A stretch of DNA of 22,008 nt, taken from the NCBI GenBank assembly GCA_910579135.1, contig CAJTTM010000039.1, positions 1 through 22,008 of the forward strand, written 5' to 3'. Shown piece after piece: positions 14,387-20,819 of the stretch (position 1 is its first letter; every line of letters begins with the position of its first letter). Below the pieces are notes generated by a model that saw nothing but the letters and a program-made list of their open reading frames with translations, ran no database searches and was not told where the DNA came from. The DNA is from an uncultured Erysipelotrichales bacterium (GTDB taxonomy: Bacteria; Bacillota_I; Bacilli_A; Erysipelotrichales; Coprobacillaceae). A program made the position numbers and the translations under genes.

Positions 14387-15108
14387 AATATTCCTCCCAT
14401 TAATTTTGGACTTAAAATACAATCATATTCTAATTCTTCAATTAAACCAACATATAAATGATGTATCGTCTGATGATTAACAATCATTTCTTCAATTTCA
14501 ATAATTTCAATTGTATCTTCTTTTAAAGCTGTATGAATTTGAATACGATCTATAATTTTATATTTATCTAAGACATTTTTATTGAAGAATATTAATGGAT
14601 AACCTTTATAGTAAACCTTATTTCCATTATCTATAAATCCTCTATATTGCTTATTACCAATAAATATATCTACATAATCATTTTTGCTTTCCAATAACAA
14701 AGAACAATAATAAATATAAAAATAGAAAGCAATCAAAGCTATAATCACAATGGTAAATAATGAGGATATATTAAAGCCTTCTACAATTAAAACTTCTTGA
14801 AATACAATCATACCATCAACACATAAATCAAAAAAAGATAACATTGAAATATAAATAAAGATAAAAATTGGATAAAAGATATATGCTTGTTTTTTAAAAT
14901 AAAACAAGCATAAGATTAAATAATACAAGATGAGAAAACCATCAAATAAATCAATATAAGTTAATATTACAGAAATATTAAAAGTCAAAATATATTTTAG
15001 TATTTCTTTTTTGGTCATTCGTATATTACATAGAAAAGCTAATATTTCAAATGATAAAAAAAGAAGTAAAGCATTAATAAAATACGTAACCTCTGTATAT
15101 ACTATCAT
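14383..15108 (-). CDS. spoIIGA: Sigma-E processing peptidase SpoIIGA
   Basis: SpoIIGA is a septal membrane aspartic protease that activates pro-sigma-E after the forespore signal. Residues 1-135 contain about five membrane helices. The cytoplasmic C-terminal domain holds the single catalytic motif near D160, here F-I-D-N-G-N where D-T-G-N is usual. A later C-I-L-S-P-K-L segment fits the family end. At 241 residues it is shorter than the Bacillus subtilis enzyme (about 309), mainly in the protease half. The ATG at 15108 follows GGGGTGGG; the upstream in-frame ATG lies before that site. It is the first gene of the spoIIG operon and overlaps sigE by four bases. Identity is secured by sigE next to it. 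Confidence 0.88.
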   Translation of the reverse strand: MIVYTEVTYFINALLLFLSFEILAFLCNIRMTKKEILKYILTFNISVILTYIDLFDGFLILYYLILCLFYFKKQAYIFYPIFIFIYISMLSFFDLCVDGMIVFQEVLIVEGFNISSLFTIVIIALIAFYFYIYYCSLLLESKNDYVDIFIGNKQYRGFIDNGNKVYYKGYPLIFFNKNVLDKYKIIDRIQIHTALKEDTIEIIEIEEMIVNHQTIHHLYVGLIEELEYDCILSPKLMGGIL

Positions 15109-15127
15109 TTTCCCACCCCACAAACTC

Positions 15128-15160
15128 ATTATAAAAAAACATTTTTAAAAATAATGTCAT
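15128..15160 (-). promoter_or_regulatory. Candidate spoIIG promoter with long spacer
   Basis: On the minus strand ATGACA (15160-15155) and TATAAT (15133-15128) are separated by 21 bases, 20 bases before the spoIIGA start. The Bacillus subtilis spoIIG promoter is known for an over-long (22-base) spacer that requires Spo0A. The -35 overlaps TGTCATT on the plus strand, a poor match to the Spo0A box (TGTCGAA). The resemblance is suggestive only. Confidence 0.4.
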
Positions 15161-15211
15161 TTTAAAGATTAATCAAAAAAAAGAAGGATATACTTTTTAT
15201 GAGGTGAAAAT

Positions 15212-15664
15212 ATGAATAAAAAATATATTTTTTTATCTTTTCTATCTTTAATATTATGTAGTTGTACCCATCATTCAATTTCATTGAACGATGCTAAAAA
15301 AGCAGCTATAAAAGATGCTGAAACCAATGAAAAGTTAGTTTCTTTTTCTAAAGCTTATGAAGAAGATAATGTTTTTTATTTAGAATTTAACGATAATAAA
15401 AGGCAATATATATATACAATTGATGAAGATGGTGTAATTAAATCTAAAGATTATTATACAATGGAAACAAGTCAGTGTATTAGTAAAGATAACGCTATTG
15501 ATATAGCTTTAAGTGTTTATAATCTTAATAATGAAGCTATCAATGATATTCAAGTTAATTCCAATAAAGAAAGATATGAAATTCAATATACTATTAATAA
15601 AAGACATTATCTTGTATATGTTGATAAAAATAATGGTGATATTATTAAAAAAACAAAAAAATAA
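15212..15664 (+). CDS. PepSY-domain lipoprotein
   Basis: A 150-residue secreted lipoprotein. Residues 1-17 form a signal peptide ending in the lipobox L-C-S-C, so Cys18 would be lipidated and the protein anchored outside the membrane. The rest looks like two tandem PepSY-type units (about 24-82 and 90-148), each with a helix (D-A-K-K-A-A-I-K-D-A; D-N-A-I-D-I-A-L-S) followed by strands ending in the D-x-x-G-x-I-x-K pattern. PepSY domains are often linked to control of extracellular proteases, but the target here is unknown. GAGGTG lies upstream of the ATG, and the gene is divergent from spoIIGA. A TATACT at 15189-15194 could be its -10; no -35 is clear. Confidence 0.8.
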   Translation: MNKKYIFLSFLSLILCSCTHHSISLNDAKKAAIKDAETNEKLVSFSKAYEEDNVFYLEFNDNKRQYIYTIDEDGVIKSKDYYTMETSQCISKDNAIDIALSVYNLNNEAINDIQVNSNKERYEIQYTINKRHYLVYVDKNNGDIIKKTKK

Positions 15665-15827
15665 TGAGATTTTTATTCAGCCTATCAATGCATAACATAA
15701 ATTTGAATATATAATTTTACAGTGATTTGTATATAATCTTTCATTAAAATGACATTTGATTTAAATAATTGATAGACCACATTATATGGTCTATTCACTT
15801 GAAATTGATTTCACTATAATTGATGAA
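15665..15827. other. Gene-free stretch with one inverted repeat
   Basis: A/T-rich sequence between the lipoprotein and a decayed transposase fragment. The only notable structure is the perfect 8-bp inverted repeat ATAGACCA/TGGTCTAT at 15772-15779 and 15787-15794. Neither side is followed by a T run, so it is not a clear terminator. No gene is seen. Confidence 0.4.
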
Positions 15828-16171
15828 TTATAAATATTGTAAATTTATTATTTCTATTCTTCCTTCTATCTTTTCTTCAATCCTTCCCATCTCTTTTAAT
15901 TGATCTCATATCTCACACATTTCCATCACACCTTTCCTTTCTTCTTTATAATATTTGACCCATTTTTTAATACTTCACTATACATCTCGTTTGGATCAAT
16001 ACAATGAAAATCATGTATTAATCTTCCTAATACTGTATCTTCATCCTGATAATCTCCTTCGCATATGAAAATCATATAACTTTCTAGAACTTCTTCATAT
16101 TCTGAACTTTTCTTTATTTCTTGTGTATCAATAAGACTCAAATTATATCTTCCTCTTTTTGGTATCGCTCT
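15828..16171 (-). pseudogene. Fragment of a PD-(D/E)XK nuclease-family (Rpn-like) transposase
   Basis: This is the C-terminal part of a gene family common in gut Firmicutes. Reading from 16171, A-I-P-K-R-G-R-Y is followed by S-L-I-D-T-Q-E-I-K-K, then Y-M-I-F-I-C and L-G-R-L-I-H-D-F-H-C-I-D-P-N-E-M-Y, all recalling Rpn-type proteins. The frame shifts at a run of six A near 15967. The next frame reads V-K-Y-Y-K-E-E, E-M-C-E-I, a TGA, then K-E-M-G-R-I-E-E-K-I-E-G-R-I-E, the usual tail. The catalytic N-terminal domain is missing, and an in-frame stop lies just upstream of 16171. A 71-codon frame starting at a TTG (16141) with a fair ribosome site survives but is probably a relic. The family call is from remembered motifs. 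Confidence 0.65.
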
Positions 16172-16207
16172 TTTTTTCTTTTTTTAATTATATAATTTCA
16201 TGATACG

Positions 16208-16279
16208 AAAAGAAATGTTTCTATAAATCTATTATAAAGTTATATAATCATACTTGTCATTGGACATTTTATCCAAAAA
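16208..16279 (-). repeat. Promoter-palindrome module, copy 1
   Basis: About 72 bases, closely matching a second copy at 21870-21940 with about eight differences including gaps. On the minus strand it holds a dyad TTGGA..TCCAA (16260-16276), a -35-like ATGACA (16255-16260), an 18-base spacer and a -10 TATAAT (16231-16236). It reads toward the decayed transposase fragment. Confidence 0.75.
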
Positions 16280-16307
16280 GAAAACTTGAAGTATTTTATA
16301 CTCCAAG
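16275..16307 (-). terminator. Rho-independent terminator of the diguanylate cyclase gene
   Basis: The stem CTTGGAGTAT/ATACTTCAAG (arms 16298-16307 and 16285-16294, one G-U pair, three-base loop) is followed on the minus strand by TTTTCTTTTT. It lies about 45 bases after the cyclase stop and abuts repeat copy 1. Confidence 0.8.
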
Positions 16308-16350
16308 CTCAAATAGACTTTGAAATCACAATAACCCAAGTTTTTTTGGA

Positions 16351-17547
16351 TTACTCATACATTTTATCAATCTTCACACTATTTTTAGTTTGTTTTGCTT
16401 CATACATTAATTTATCTGCAAAATTCACCATGTCTTCAACACATCCCTTTCCATATGCTCCACCAATACTGATAGAAAATTCATAATCAGGTGCTTCTTC
16501 AAAATAGGCTTGATGAACATGCTCTTTAATTTGTTGTAATTTTCTTTCAAAAACTTCATATGGTATTCCTCTAAAAACAATCACAAACTCATCTCCACCA
16601 TATCTCACAAAAGAATCTGTACTACGTATATGTGACATGACTATAGAAGCTATTTTCCTTAAGACTTTATCTCCTACTGCATGTCCATAATTATCATTAA
16701 CATACTTAAAGTCATCTGCATCCAACATCACAACAGCTTCTATATCTTTAAGATGACATAGTTGTTCTTCATAGTATCTTCGATTATACGCTTGTGTTAA
16801 AGCGTCAATATATAATTTCTTATTATGTTCAGAGATACGTTGTATCAGTTTATCTTTACCATGTCCGTCTAAAATTGTTTTATCATCTATTTTTGTTAAT
16901 AACTCTAAAACATAAGTTTTATCATTAATATTTATTCCTACAGCCACAACATGACAAATCTTATCATCTAAAAACTCAAATTTAGAAAGCTTTTGTTTTG
17001 TAGATAATGCTTTTTGACAAATACAATTGTCGCATCTGTCTTTATGGTTCCAAAATTCATAACATTTATTTGGAAGTTTACATATTTGATGATTTTCATC
17101 TAATATATATTGCAAAGATAATTCGGCATCTATTAATCTTACACTATCAAATATCATTTCTAAATATTCTAGAATCTTTACTATTTTTTTACCATTTAAA
17201 TGAAAACTACTATTTCCATTAGATTTAAATGACTTTTTTTCTTTTTCACAAAGTAAGTTTCTATTTATTTTTGTAAGAAGAATCGTTTTATCAAATGGCA
17301 TACATAAATAATCTACAATTCCTTTTCGATATGCGTCATGTACAATTTTAGAGTCATAATCTTTTAATATAATGATTACAGGTATGAAATGAGTATATTG
17401 TTCATAGTTGTCATTTTCATTTATAATAAGTAAGGAAGCGTCGTGAATATATGATTCCACATCTTCATTAATATGAATAACTTTGTATTCTGGTTGTAAT
17501 AAATGATATAACTCTATATTGTTATATACTATAATTTTAGATTTCAT
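16351..17547 (-). CDS. Diguanylate cyclase (GGDEF) with degenerate receiver and cysteine-rich middle domain
   Basis: Predicted to make the second messenger cyclic di-GMP from two GTP. Residues 1-100 have a receiver-like pattern, but the phospho-acceptor region reads I-I-N-E and the usual K-P-F is M-P-F, so ordinary phosphorylation is unlikely. Residues 120-225 form a PAS-like middle region with Cys162, Cys172, Cys175 and Cys177, a possible metal or redox site. The C-terminal GGDEF domain (about 245-395) has the intact active site G317-G-D-E-F321 and the product-binding inhibitory site R308-S-T-D311 exactly five residues before it. GAGGAGG precedes the ATG. The gene lies behind a c-di-GMP riboswitch and ends at a terminator. 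Confidence 0.93.
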   Translation of the reverse strand: MKSKIIVYNNIELYHLLQPEYKVIHINEDVESYIHDASLLIINENDNYEQYTHFIPVIIILKDYDSKIVHDAYRKGIVDYLCMPFDKTILLTKINRNLLCEKEKKSFKSNGNSSFHLNGKKIVKILEYLEMIFDSVRLIDAELSLQYILDENHQICKLPNKCYEFWNHKDRCDNCICQKALSTKQKLSKFEFLDDKICHVVAVGININDKTYVLELLTKIDDKTILDGHGKDKLIQRISEHNKKLYIDALTQAYNRRYYEEQLCHLKDIEAVVMLDADDFKYVNDNYGHAVGDKVLRKIASIVMSHIRSTDSFVRYGGDEFVIVFRGIPYEVFERKLQQIKEHVHQAYFEEAPDYEFSISIGGAYGKGCVEDMVNFADKLMYEAKQTKNSVKIDKMYE

Positions 17548-17561
17548 ATATTAACCTCCTC

Positions 17562-17595
17562 TAAAATAAAAAGCTTTGTATAACCCAAAGCTAAA
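17562..17595 (-). terminator. Riboswitch expression-platform terminator
   Basis: AGCTTTG/CAAAGCT (17586-17592 with 17572-17578, seven-base loop) is followed by TTTTTATTTT on the minus strand, ten bases before the cyclase ribosome site. Its 5' arm can instead pair with CAAAGCTAAA of the aptamer core (17631-17640), or with AAGCTTAAGAG at 17665-17675. This is how ligand binding could set read-through. Confidence 0.85.
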
Positions 17596-17675
17596 AAAGG
17601 AATTGCAACTGGCTGTCATTTTAAAGACCCTTTAGCTTTGCGTCACTATTTTTCAATAGTTTTGCTCTTAAGCTT
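17596..17675 (-). promoter_or_regulatory. Cyclic di-GMP-I (GEMM-I) riboswitch aptamer
   Basis: The minus-strand leader carries the GEMM-I core in order. It has GAGCAAAAC, the hairpin ACTATT-GAAA-AATAGT (17645-17660) with its GNRA loop, the invariant GACGCAAAGC (17635-17644), GGGUC pairing locally with GAC, and AGCCAGUUGC as the tetraloop-receptor/P1 side. It precedes a GGDEF cyclase, so the cell would sense the gene's own product. Whether ligand turns the gene on or off cannot be decided by eye, because the terminator's 5' arm can pair with either side of the aptamer. Confidence 0.9.
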
Positions 17676-17704
17676 ATTTTATCACAACAATTTTATAAAA
17701 ACAA
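17676..17704 (-). promoter_or_regulatory. Promoter of the riboswitch-cyclase transcript
   Basis: TTGTTT (17699-17704), a 17-base spacer and TAAAAT (17676-17681) preceded by TGA (extended -10) stand directly upstream of the aptamer on the minus strand. Transcription would start close to the first aptamer bases. Confidence 0.6.
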
Positions 17705-17752
17705 TAAATATTAGTTTACATTAGAAATACATATTTTTATTATATAATATAA

Positions 17753-18330
17753 ATGATGAATGTTATGAAGAAATTATTTATTATAGGAATTAGTTTTTGT
17801 CTTTTTATTATTGAAACTATCTATAGGTATATGAATGATTATATTTTCCACTTTTCTTATACAAATAAGGATTTTCATATAGAGACTTATTTAAGCCATC
17901 TTGATTATAATCAAAATGGAGAGATGATGTTTTAGATATATTACAAGGAGATAAAAATGAAGCGAAAAGACATCCTCGTTATCATAGTGAATATTATTCA
18001 GGAAATTATTCTCCTGAAAGCGAAGGGGTTTGTAATGGTGTTATATGGCGTAGTTTTAAGGAGGCAGGAATTAATTTCAAATCTTTAGTTGATAATGATA
18101 TTAAAAATCATCTTAAAGATGATCCCAATATCAGCAAACCTGATTCTAACATTGATTTTAGGAGAATCAAAAATTTAATGTTTTCTTAAACATTATGGAA
18201 AATCACTAACAACCAATCCCTATCAAATTGATTAATAGTAAGCTAGTGATATTGTTGTTTTTCCAATAAACATATTGGTATTGTTTCTGATTCAAGGAAC
18301 AAAAAAGGTGTAACCTATATAATCCAAAAT
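17753..18330 (+). pseudogene. DUF1287 family protein, frameshifted 5' part
   Basis: The 5' section of a DUF1287 gene, a family of exported proteins of unknown function. It starts with a hydrophobic signal or anchor (M-K-K-L-F-I-I-G-I-S-F-C-L-F) and runs to Y-N-Q-N-G. One base is lost near 17921, and the frame continues as D-D-V-L-D-I-L-Q-G, H-P-R-Y-H-S-E-Y-Y-S-G, G-V-C-N-G-V-I-W-R-S-F and N-I-D-F-R-R-I-K-N-L. An extra T in a T run at 18181 shifts it again (L-K-H-Y-G-K-S-L-T-T-N), stops appear at 18230-18241, and a third shift in the T run near 18260 gives N-K-H-I-G-I-V-S-D-S-R-N. It breaks off at Y-I-I-Q-N at 18330, continuing at 19136. Clearly non-functional. Confidence 0.8.
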
Positions 18331-19135
18331 ATTTAAATCTTCACGAGGTAAAATCCTGACTCCACATTTTAACGAAGTCTTATTTTTGGCACTCTAAATT
18401 TTATAGAGGAACACTTATCGTTTCTTCCTTACCATAAAAAACAAATTCTTCATGACATAATATTTTTACAAAAACTACATTCATCACAAAACATAAATGA
18501 GTATATACAAATTGTGATACCATAATAATTTTATATATATATATTTTGTTAATATTATGCTTTTAGATATTATTAAAGATACTCCATTTATACTATTCTT
18601 ATTAAAAAGAGTTAATAAAAACAAATCACTTTAGCTAAACATAACTATTTTCCCCCACTTAAAAAGGTACCTCAAAACCTATTGGATTTTAGAGACCCAT
18701 TATTTTAAATCTATTCCACTTTTTATTCTTATAACATATTTATTTTTAAGATAAGGAAAAAGCAAATTTGTAAGTAAATCTGCAATATGAGGGGCATCTA
18801 TATAATTATTGCTTTTTATAGATGTCAGTATTACCCAATTTGCTGAAATACTCGCAAAAGAAAGTGTTGAAGGATTAGCTAATCAAGGAATTAGAGTAAA
18901 TGCTATAGCGCCAGGATTTATCAATACTCCATTGATTGTTACTTTACCAAAATCAGTACAAGATCAAATGATTAGTGAAGAACCAATTGGTAGATTGGCT
19001 GAACCTGAAGAAGTAGCTAATGCTTATGTTTTCTTAGCTGGTGATAAATCAAGTTATATAACTGGTATCACTTTACCTGTTGATGGTGGCTTTACAGCTA
19101 TATAAATTATTTGTAATATAAAACTAAATTATAGA
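18331..19135. mobile_element. 805-bp insertion splitting the DUF1287 gene (nature unknown)
   Basis: The DUF1287 frame stops at C-A-A-A-A-T (18325-18330) and resumes at a second C-A-A-A-A-T (19136-19141), so about 0.8 kb of foreign DNA is flanked by a 6-base direct repeat. The left 480 bases are very A/T-rich, with no open frame or recognisable gene. A slightly G/C-richer patch at 18650-18705 may be an old element end. The right part carries a dehydrogenase fragment. No terminal inverted repeats and no transposase were found, so the mechanism is open. Confidence 0.5.
18809..19105 (+). pseudogene. C-terminal fragment of a short-chain dehydrogenase/reductase
   Basis: Ninety-eight codons matching the second half of a classical SDR (FabG-like): G-I-R-V-N-A-I-A-P-G-F-I-N-T-P-L, then P-I-G-R-L-A-E-P-E-E-V-A-N-A, F-L-A-G-D-K-S-S-Y-I-T-G, and the terminal P-V-D-G-G-F. 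The N-terminal glycine-rich NAD(P) site and the catalytic Y-x-x-x-K are absent, and the region just before G-I-R-V-N (A-K-E-S-V-E-G-L-A-N-Q) looks internally rearranged. No ribosome site is visible at the TTG or later starts. It sits inside the insertion that splits DUF1287, so it probably arrived with that DNA or is a remnant. Confidence 0.8.
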
Positions 19136-19252
19136 CAAAATGCAAATCAACTTCATTTTGAAGAAGATGCTCTTGTTTCTTATAGTAATCATACACCTAT
19201 CAGTGGTCATTATCGCTTTTCATTCAATAAACGAATGTATTCATTTTCATGA
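19136..19252 (+). pseudogene. DUF1287 family protein, 3' part
   Basis: This piece resumes the broken DUF1287 frame: Q-N-A-N-Q-L, then H-F-E-E-D-A-L and I-S-G-H-Y-R-F, the expected end of the family (E-E-D and G-H-Y-R motifs), to a TGA at 19250-19252. Joined at the CAAAAT repeat to the upstream part, it gives a continuous Y-I-I-Q-N-A-N-Q reading. Its last 43 bases overlap the 3' end of the convergent exonuclease gene. Confidence 0.75.
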
Positions 19253-20115
19253 ATAATTTTTAAATCTTGCCCTTGTCTTATAAGCTTTAAAGCTTTTAGG
19301 ACTTTTTTGTTTTCTTTTCCATATCTTACTTTTGAGTAATTATGTTTTCCAACCACAAGTATATTTGTTTGAGTTGTTACATGATTTGCTGGTAAGGCAC
19401 TGACTTGTCTTGTTTTTTCTTCTATGATTTCTTTTGGCAAGGATAATTTTCCTGTAAAACAAACAACTGAATGATATAAATCATTTGTTTTATTTTGTGG
19501 AAGTTCTTTAATAGATTGAACAGTTTCTGCTGAAATCATATTTCTATAATAATTATGTTTCATCTCTCCAAATGCTAGATGATATTTCATATGTAACTCT
19601 TTTAAGCTCTCTGCACCCTCATTTTTAATCATCTGTTTAAGAATCAATGCAGACGCTTTAGCGTCCTCTAATGCCATATGTGATTGAAAGGAAATATCAT
19701 ATAATTTCGCAAGTTCACTTAAATTATATTTTTCTAATTGAGGATGTAATAAATGAGCTAAAACATTGGTACAAGACATCTTTATGTTTGGATAAGTAAT
19801 ATTTTCTCGCTTTAAAGTTTCTCTTAAATGAAGCATATCTACATTAATATCATGGGCCACAACTATAGTATCTTGAAAGTAGTGAGAAATTTCTTCCCAT
19901 ACTTCTCTAAATGTTTTTTCTTTCTTTAATTTTTCAGGTTTTATATGATGTATATGATATCTTACTGGTTCATATTTTAATGAATAAGGTCTTATAAGTG
20001 AGTAATATGTAGAAACTATTTCAAGGTTTACCATTTCTATGATTCCAATAGAACATATACTCGTTGGATCATTGTTTAATATTTCAATATCAAAAACAAC
20101 TATTCTTTCACTCAA
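19210..20115 (-). CDS. DEDDh exonuclease with C-terminal BRCT domain
   Basis: Predicted 3'-5' exonuclease of the DnaQ/polymerase-III-epsilon fold, 301 residues. The exo I motif is F-D9-I-E11, exo II is V-A-H-D-I-N-V-D93, and exo III is H146-M-A-L-E-D151, giving the DEDDh set. Residues about 216-299 form a BRCT domain (V-V-C-F-T-G-K-L, then T-N-I-L-V-V-G). This pairing of exonuclease and BRCT is a known Firmicute architecture in DNA metabolism. The TTG at 20115 is preferred because it gives a start right before the exonuclease fold and overlaps the rnhA stop by eight bases. An alternative start at 20172 would overlap rnhA by 65 bases. Neither has a strong ribosome site. Confidence 0.85.
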   Translation of the reverse strand: MSERIVVFDIEILNNDPTSICSIGIIEMVNLEIVSTYYSLIRPYSLKYEPVRYHIHHIKPEKLKKEKTFREVWEEISHYFQDTIVVAHDINVDMLHLRETLKRENITYPNIKMSCTNVLAHLLHPQLEKYNLSELAKLYDISFQSHMALEDAKASALILKQMIKNEGAESLKELHMKYHLAFGEMKHNYYRNMISAETVQSIKELPQNKTNDLYHSVVCFTGKLSLPKEIIEEKTRQVSALPANHVTTQTNILVVGKHNYSKVRYGKENKKVLKALKLIRQGQDLKIIHENEYIRLLNEKR

Positions 20116-20692
20116 GGATACCAACTGCTTTCTTTGCGAGTTTATCAGCTCTTTCATTATAATAATCCCCACTATGAGCTAACACTTTTATAAATGATAT
20201 ATTAATTTTTTGATTGTACTGCTGTATTTTATTTTGATATTCTATTGTTCCCCTTTTATTAGCCTTCCATTCCTTAATTGCCCATTTTTCTATACCTGTA
20301 TAATCATAATAAATACAAATAAAAGGATAATGATTTTCTATACCGTATTCAATAGCTTTTAAACAACCCTGTATTTCTCCTGAAACATTTCTCATCAAAT
20401 CAATATCTTTATTTTTACCTAATATTTCTTTAATGACTTTTCCACCTTCTATAATAACACACCCATATCCATATTCCTTTGTTTTTACATTATAGCTTCC
20501 ATCTACATACGCAATAATACCTTCTATATTTTCTATCACTTTTTTATCTTCTATAAACGCTAATGCATCTTCTTTTGATGAAAATGATTTAAAAATAGCA
20601 TTTGAATATCCTTTAACTTGTTTTTCACATTCTTCCCAAGTGTTAAATACTCCTATCTTTCTACCATTTTTAACTGCATAATATTTACTCAT
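20108..20692 (-). CDS. rnhA: Ribonuclease H with N-terminal viroplasmin (hybrid-binding) domain
   Basis: This type 1 RNase H degrades RNA in RNA-DNA hybrids (primers, R-loops). Residues 1-46 are the Cauli_VI/hybrid-binding domain (Y-Y-A-V-K-N-G-R-K-I-G-V-F-N-T-W-E-E-C), which raises affinity for hybrids. The catalytic domain starts at A-Y-V-D64-G-S; the other metal ligands are E106 (S-G-E-I-Q-G), D130 (Y-Y-D-Y-T-G-I) and D183 (E-R-A-D), with H173 in A-H-S-G-D. Length (194) is normal for the two-domain form. A GGAGG site precedes the ATG. It is followed by the overlapping exonuclease gene and is divergent from the lipid kinase. Confidence 0.93.
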   Translation of the reverse strand: MSKYYAVKNGRKIGVFNTWEECEKQVKGYSNAIFKSFSSKEDALAFIEDKKVIENIEGIIAYVDGSYNVKTKEYGYGCVIIEGGKVIKEILGKNKDIDLMRNVSGEIQGCLKAIEYGIENHYPFICIYYDYTGIEKWAIKEWKANKRGTIEYQNKIQQYNQKINISFIKVLAHSGDYYNERADKLAKKAVGILE

Positions 20693-20710
20693 ATAAAAAC
20701 CTCCGTTTAT

Positions 20711-20739
20711 ATCATAAGAATTATTTGTACATTTGTCTA
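20711..20739 (-). promoter_or_regulatory. Promoter of rnhA-exonuclease operon
   Basis: TAGACA (20734-20739), a 17-base spacer and TATGAT (20711-20716) lie about 20 bases before the rnhA start on the minus strand, next to the divergent kinase promoter. Confidence 0.6.
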
Positions 20740-20751
20740 GTCTTTTTTACA

Positions 20752-20780
20752 TTGTTTATTATATGAAAATAGAATATAAT
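20752..20780 (+). promoter_or_regulatory. Promoter of the lipid kinase gene
   Basis: TTGTTT (20752-20757), a 17-base spacer and TATAAT (20775-20780) precede the kinase start by 40 bases on the plus strand. Confidence 0.65.
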
Positions 20781-20819
20781 ATAAATAAGAAGAAATAATA
20801 ATATTAAGGAGATCGATAT

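Noticed and set aside
15772..15794. Inverted repeat as terminator of the PepSY lipoprotein gene
   Set aside because: Neither strand has a T run after the stem, and it lies about 110 bases past the stop.
16286..16486. Plus-strand 66-codon frame over the cyclase 3' end
   Set aside because: It is antisense to the GGDEF domain and overlaps the cyclase terminator; no ribosome site.
18331..19135. Complete insertion sequence
   Set aside because: No transposase frame and no terminal inverted repeats were found. Only a 6-base direct repeat flanks it, so it is reported as an insertion of unknown nature.
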